DNA of 9,366 bases. It comes from Bacillota bacterium (GTDB taxonomy: Bacteria > Bacillota > Clostridia > Clostridiales > Caloramatoraceae). The stretch covers positions 1-9,366 of the forward strand of contig JAEZLD010000159.1 of NCBI GenBank assembly GCA_023415335.1, given 5' to 3'. A program made the translations under genes and the position numbers. Under the pieces are notes generated by a model. The model saw only the letters and a list, made by a program, of their open reading frames with translations. It was not told the DNA's origin and did not search any database. Positions 7,901 to 9,366 of the stretch are shown piece after piece. Numbering within the stretch: position 1 is the stretch's first letter; the number at the start of each line of letters is the position of its first letter.

Positions 7901-8307
7901 ACAGCAGCATAGGTGTAAATGGAATAATAGACAGGATAGACGTTTATGAAGGCAGCCAAGGACTCGAAGGCTATATAATAGACTATAAAACCAACACCCT
8001 TAAGGGGACCACAGTAGAGTATCTGGCAGAACAATATAAGCCTCAGCTTATGCTCTATGCTAAGGCCTTCAATACCCTATACTATGCAGATGGGAGGAAG
8101 CCCCGTCTTATGGGAATGTACCTATATCTGCTGGATATAGGGGAGTATGTGAGGATAGAATATACAGAACAGGAATTAGAGGAGCTTTTACAAAACCTTA
8201 AGGAGGTATTTGAATATACCTCACTTCACGATTCCATGGAGGACTACCCTCCAACCCAGTCAGACCAGTGCCACAGGTGCAAAATACAAGGTCTGTGCCA
8301 GTTCTAA
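4906..8307 (+). CDS. addA: ATP-dependent helicase/nuclease subunit A (AddA), with a four-cysteine nuclease
   Basis: AddA is the superfamily 1A (UvrD/RecB-like) 3'-5' motor and second nuclease of the AddAB complex. The 1133 residues contain all helicase motifs: Q motif with Q18, Walker A AGAGSGKT (32-39, K38), Ia ITFTEKAALEM, DEFQD (292-296), motif III VGDHKQAIYGFRG (R335), motif IV CYRSYPNVV (R363), motif V HASKGLEF (683-690) and motif VI LLYVAATRA (R762). The C-terminal RecB-type nuclease has H919 (VVHSII), D1009 (IDRID), D1026 and K1028 (IIDYKTN) and QLMLYAKAF. Unlike Bacillus AddA as I know it, it also carries C866 (FKKCRRQYYF) and C1122, C1125, C1131 in CX2CX5C spacing, the signature of an iron-sulfur nuclease domain that in AddAB is usually found in AddB. 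Expression should follow addB, four bases upstream. Helicase assignment is certain; naming it AddA rests on the addB neighbour. Confidence 0.95.
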   Translation: MDKRIEELMKEYGVNLEQCGAIDISRNIALHAGAGSGKTRVLTRRFIRLLKEDKSCSVDNIVAITFTEKAALEMKERIRAIVEENIRSAEAPEYTARWKQVKDDLSSASISTLHSFCDSIIRENYCLLGLEPDYDIIEDVDRKVILNRLSDECINRLLEENEKTGGSQRLLSLYGTSCITGGKLAACLQDLCSKIKEGAYDFKEIKKATEENIENVTSLAGETLDRDMIDAIHSSQMLVLDMAQALEQAYGDYKRKEGLLDFNDLELYALRILENVQVLEKYRERYRYFLVDEFQDTNEVQRRILYSLVQNMDGTLSPRKLFIVGDHKQAIYGFRGTDYRIFSQVSEDISRNGSIKELSTCYRSYPNVVNTVNQLFSKLLKPYEPLKVSPDKEKAEGLKTELIIFTPLPEKDMAGDAWKKDKGILKTGTDGEKIKAFLKAINIESTPDAKADILGDVLAARIRKLKEQGFEYRDIAVLLRTRSSLASYEDALKRSCIPYCVMGGIGFFDKQEIVDILNTYELVFSPESLTSIAASLRSPIFGIADDCLFQVFQYLKDKCDLTDSLRRASEEADGDSAYALSRAAGLIDNLVGVSGLYSAGDFLRIMIRELSYKEILLTQEQGFQKYRNIEKLIRIADEFDAKDMYHAREFIDYINLLRQEDSHSGDALLDTEDSDAVKILTIHASKGLEFRAVLIPGIDGSLTMQPMRMMNDIVFDSKYGIIAGFKGDGSSNLNPIYGRMQEEYKARLIDEGKRLLYVAATRAIEYLGFLGCDCNIEKLNEDKLDSFVKQIRYAQIQCGAVEGFTEVDGNQLLVEYGENSKEESLAESGSGEKAEYAHLEDRVLFSCTREPSDQASISRYMTFKKCRRQYYFSCKAGLGSMSFEDEDSLREERAINKGSLEEDEDRNRFRASFRGTVVHSIIENLVKGNVPEERAEDIIDKAVQSYEPHDKVQRQNLKSDVVRYVDNFYHVEDKFSSSISGRPVKRETELEFRMPLMENSSIGVNGIIDRIDVYEGSQGLEGYIIDYKTNTLKGTTVEYLAEQYKPQLMLYAKAFNTLYYADGRKPRLMGMYLYLLDIGEYVRIEYTEQELEELLQNLKEVFEYTSLHDSMEDYPPTQSDQCHRCKIQGLCQF

Positions 8308-8342
8308 ATTATGTATGTGTTGTTATATTTGTGATTTTATTA

Positions 8343-8370
8343 TTACATAAATATAACCAAAATTATGTAA
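8343..8370. repeat. Inverted repeat TTACATAA-N12-TTATGTAA
   Basis: A perfect 8-bp inverted repeat with a 12-base spacer, nested inside a second one, ATGTGTT (8315-8321) with AACACAT (8376-8382). No T tract follows, so it is a poor intrinsic terminator. It sits just upstream of the likely promoter of the crotonase gene, and an operator for a dimeric regulator is plausible. The AT-rich sequence makes chance a real alternative. Confidence 0.5.
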
Positions 8371-8397
8371 AATGTAACACATGCGTATAGTAAAATA

Positions 8398-8406
8398 TGG
8401 TAATAT
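8398..8406 (+). promoter_or_regulatory. Possible extended -10 promoter of the crotonase operon
   Basis: TGGTAATAT fits TGnTATAAT with two changed bases in the hexamer TAATAT (8401-8406) and would start transcription near 8413. An alternative is TATAGT (8386-8391) with TTATGT (8363-8368) 17 bases upstream, which would place the -35 on the right arm of the inverted repeat. I cannot choose between them from sequence alone. Confidence 0.4.
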
Positions 8407-8449
8407 GTGTATAACGGAATGAATGCATATATTAAAGGAGATTGAGGGT

Positions 8450-9199
8450 ATGGGTGTCAGGAATGTGTTGGTGGAAAAAAAGGACAATATAGCAACAATC
8501 ATCATAAGCAGGCCCCAGCAAAGCAATACCTTGAGTAGTCAGTTACTGCAGGAGCTGGGATCTATTGTGGAGGATATAAGGCAAGATAGGGAAACTCTCG
8601 CTGTCATTGTGACAGGTGAAGGAGAAGTTTTCTCATCAGGAATAGACTATGATGAGCTTAATGAAATGTCTCCGGAGGAGGCAAGAAGGTTCTCCCATAT
8701 AGGTAGCAGAGTGTTTAGAAGCCTTGAGCTTATGGAGAAGCCTGTAATAGCTGCCATAGATGGAATAGCATACGGAGGAGGCTTCCAGCTGTCCTTAGCC
8801 TGTGACATAAGGATAGCTTCAGACAGGGCCAGGTTTTCAATGCCAGAGGTCGGCTTAGGCATAATACCCGGACTTGGTGGAACACAAAGGCTCCGCAGCA
8901 TCGTAGGCATTGGAAGAGCAAAGGAGCTCATATTCTCCGGAAGGCAGCTTTCAGCCCCACAAGCATATGAAATAGGACTTATAAGCATGCTGGTGGACCC
9001 CAAGGACCTCATGAGGGAAGCCAGGAGCATAGCCTCAAGTATCGTAAGAAGCAGCAGCTTTGCAATGAAGCTTGCCAAGGCGGCTATAAACCTTGGGGTT
9101 GAGGTAGATATGGACACGGCATTAGGATTGGAGGAGGAGCTGTTTGCAGAATGCTTCTCACCAGAGCGCAGGAAATGTACGGCAGAACAGGAAGGATAA
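8450..9199 (+). CDS. Enoyl-CoA hydratase/isomerase family (crotonase-fold) protein
   Basis: A 249-residue crotonase-superfamily protein that should act on an acyl-CoA thioester in the cytoplasm. ATG 8450 is preferred to the in-frame ATG at 8423, because AAAGGAG (8434-8440) lies nine bases upstream of it and inside the longer version. Landmarks: the oxyanion-hole segments FSSGID and YGGGFQLSLACDIRIAS, then MPEVGLGIIPGLGGTQRL and the C-terminal helix MKLAKAAIN. Of the two catalytic glutamates of rat enoyl-CoA hydratase (E144 in GGGCE and E164 in PE), the second is kept (E133) but the first is Gln (Q113), which argues for an isomerase or other crotonase reaction rather than plain hydration. The tail after FAECFS is shorter than usual and lacks the familiar EGMxAFLEKR-like ending. 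Seven bases separate it from the dehydrogenase gene, so they are probably co-transcribed and may share a pathway that the window does not reveal. Confidence 0.88.
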   Translation: MGVRNVLVEKKDNIATIIISRPQQSNTLSSQLLQELGSIVEDIRQDRETLAVIVTGEGEVFSSGIDYDELNEMSPEEARRFSHIGSRVFRSLELMEKPVIAAIDGIAYGGGFQLSLACDIRIASDRARFSMPEVGLGIIPGLGGTQRLRSIVGIGRAKELIFSGRQLSAPQAYEIGLISMLVDPKDLMREARSIASSIVRSSSFAMKLAKAAINLGVEVDMDTALGLEEELFAECFSPERRKCTAEQEG

Positions 9200-9206
9200 A
9201 ATAAAT

Positions 9207-9366
9207 ATGGACATTTTAAAAAGCTTTTCATTAGAGGGAGAGATATCATTAGTAACAGGAGCATCCTATGGCATAGGCTTTGCCATTGCAAGGGCATATG
9301 CACAAGCTGGTGCAAAAATAATCTTTAATGACCTGAATGAGAAGCTGGCGGATAAAGGAATCGCAG
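9207..9366 (+). CDS. Short-chain dehydrogenase, gluconate 5-dehydrogenase-like (5' part)
   Basis: Only the first 53 residues are present; the gene runs off the window. It starts at ATG 9207 with AGGAAGG (9189-9195) upstream, inside the end of the crotonase gene. The N-terminus is a classical SDR Rossmann fold: TGASYGIG (T17-G24, pattern TGxxxGxG), followed by FAIARAYAQAGAKIIFND with Asp42 after the second strand, a position that usually favours NAD over NADP. The opening ILKSFSLEG and the VTGASYGIGFAIA stretch closely resemble proteins annotated as gluconate 5-dehydrogenase. Substrate cannot be told from this part; the catalytic Ser-Tyr-Lys lies beyond the window, and pairing with a crotonase would also fit a 3-hydroxyacyl or ketoacyl reductase. 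Confidence 0.85.
   Translation, partial: MDILKSFSLEGEISLVTGASYGIGFAIARAYAQAGAKIIFNDLNEKLADKGIA

Noticed and set aside
8423..8449. Longer crotonase start at ATG 8423
   Set aside because: The extra residues are encoded by the ribosome binding site AAAGGAG and add nothing found in the family.
8647..9315. 222-residue minus-strand ORF opposite the crotonase and dehydrogenase
   Set aside because: It is opposite two well-supported genes, low in complexity and without any family resemblance; a codon-bias shadow.

Overview
The window looks like a chromosomal stretch from a member of the Clostridia. The signs are AGG/AGA arginine and ATA isoleucine codons throughout, AT-rich intergenic DNA, strong AGGAGG-type ribosome binding sites, a Gram-positive cell-wall-anchored protein and an AddB-AddA (not RecBCD) recombination nuclease. 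No species can be named from the sequence. All supported genes lie on the + strand.

Layout. (1) Positions 1-378 hold the 3' end of a gene whose product resembles the C-terminal, degenerate GGDEF-like part of clostridial SARP/BTAD-type regulators. (2) Positions 441-1319 encode a secreted protein: signal peptide, unrecognised globular part, Pro/Thr-rich stalk built on a 45-bp tandem repeat, acidic stretch, and a PXTG-type sorting signal with a membrane anchor. A strong hairpin terminator (1330-1363) closes it. (3) Positions 1364-1739 have no gene. The DNA is richer in G+C than the other intergenic stretches and has many long-range complementary segments, so I read it as a candidate structured RNA or long leader lying before an extended -10 promoter. 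(4) Positions 1740-8307 are the addB-addA operon, four bases between the genes, encoding the two-subunit helicase-nuclease that processes double-strand DNA ends for RecA loading. (5) Positions 8308-8449 are an AT-rich regulatory gap with an 8-bp inverted repeat. (6) From 8450 a new operon begins: a crotonase-fold (enoyl-CoA hydratase/isomerase-like) gene, then after seven bases a short-chain dehydrogenase resembling gluconate 5-dehydrogenase, which runs off the window.

Most worth a second look: the unassigned structured region before addB, which has mutually exclusive pairings; an AddAB pair in which AddA also carries a four-cysteine iron-sulfur-type nuclease signature while AddB has lost its Walker A and has altered cysteine spacing; and a crotonase lacking one of the two catalytic glutamates of true enoyl-CoA hydratases. 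I found no mobile element, CRISPR array, tRNA or rRNA, and no clear evidence of a wholly new multi-gene system.
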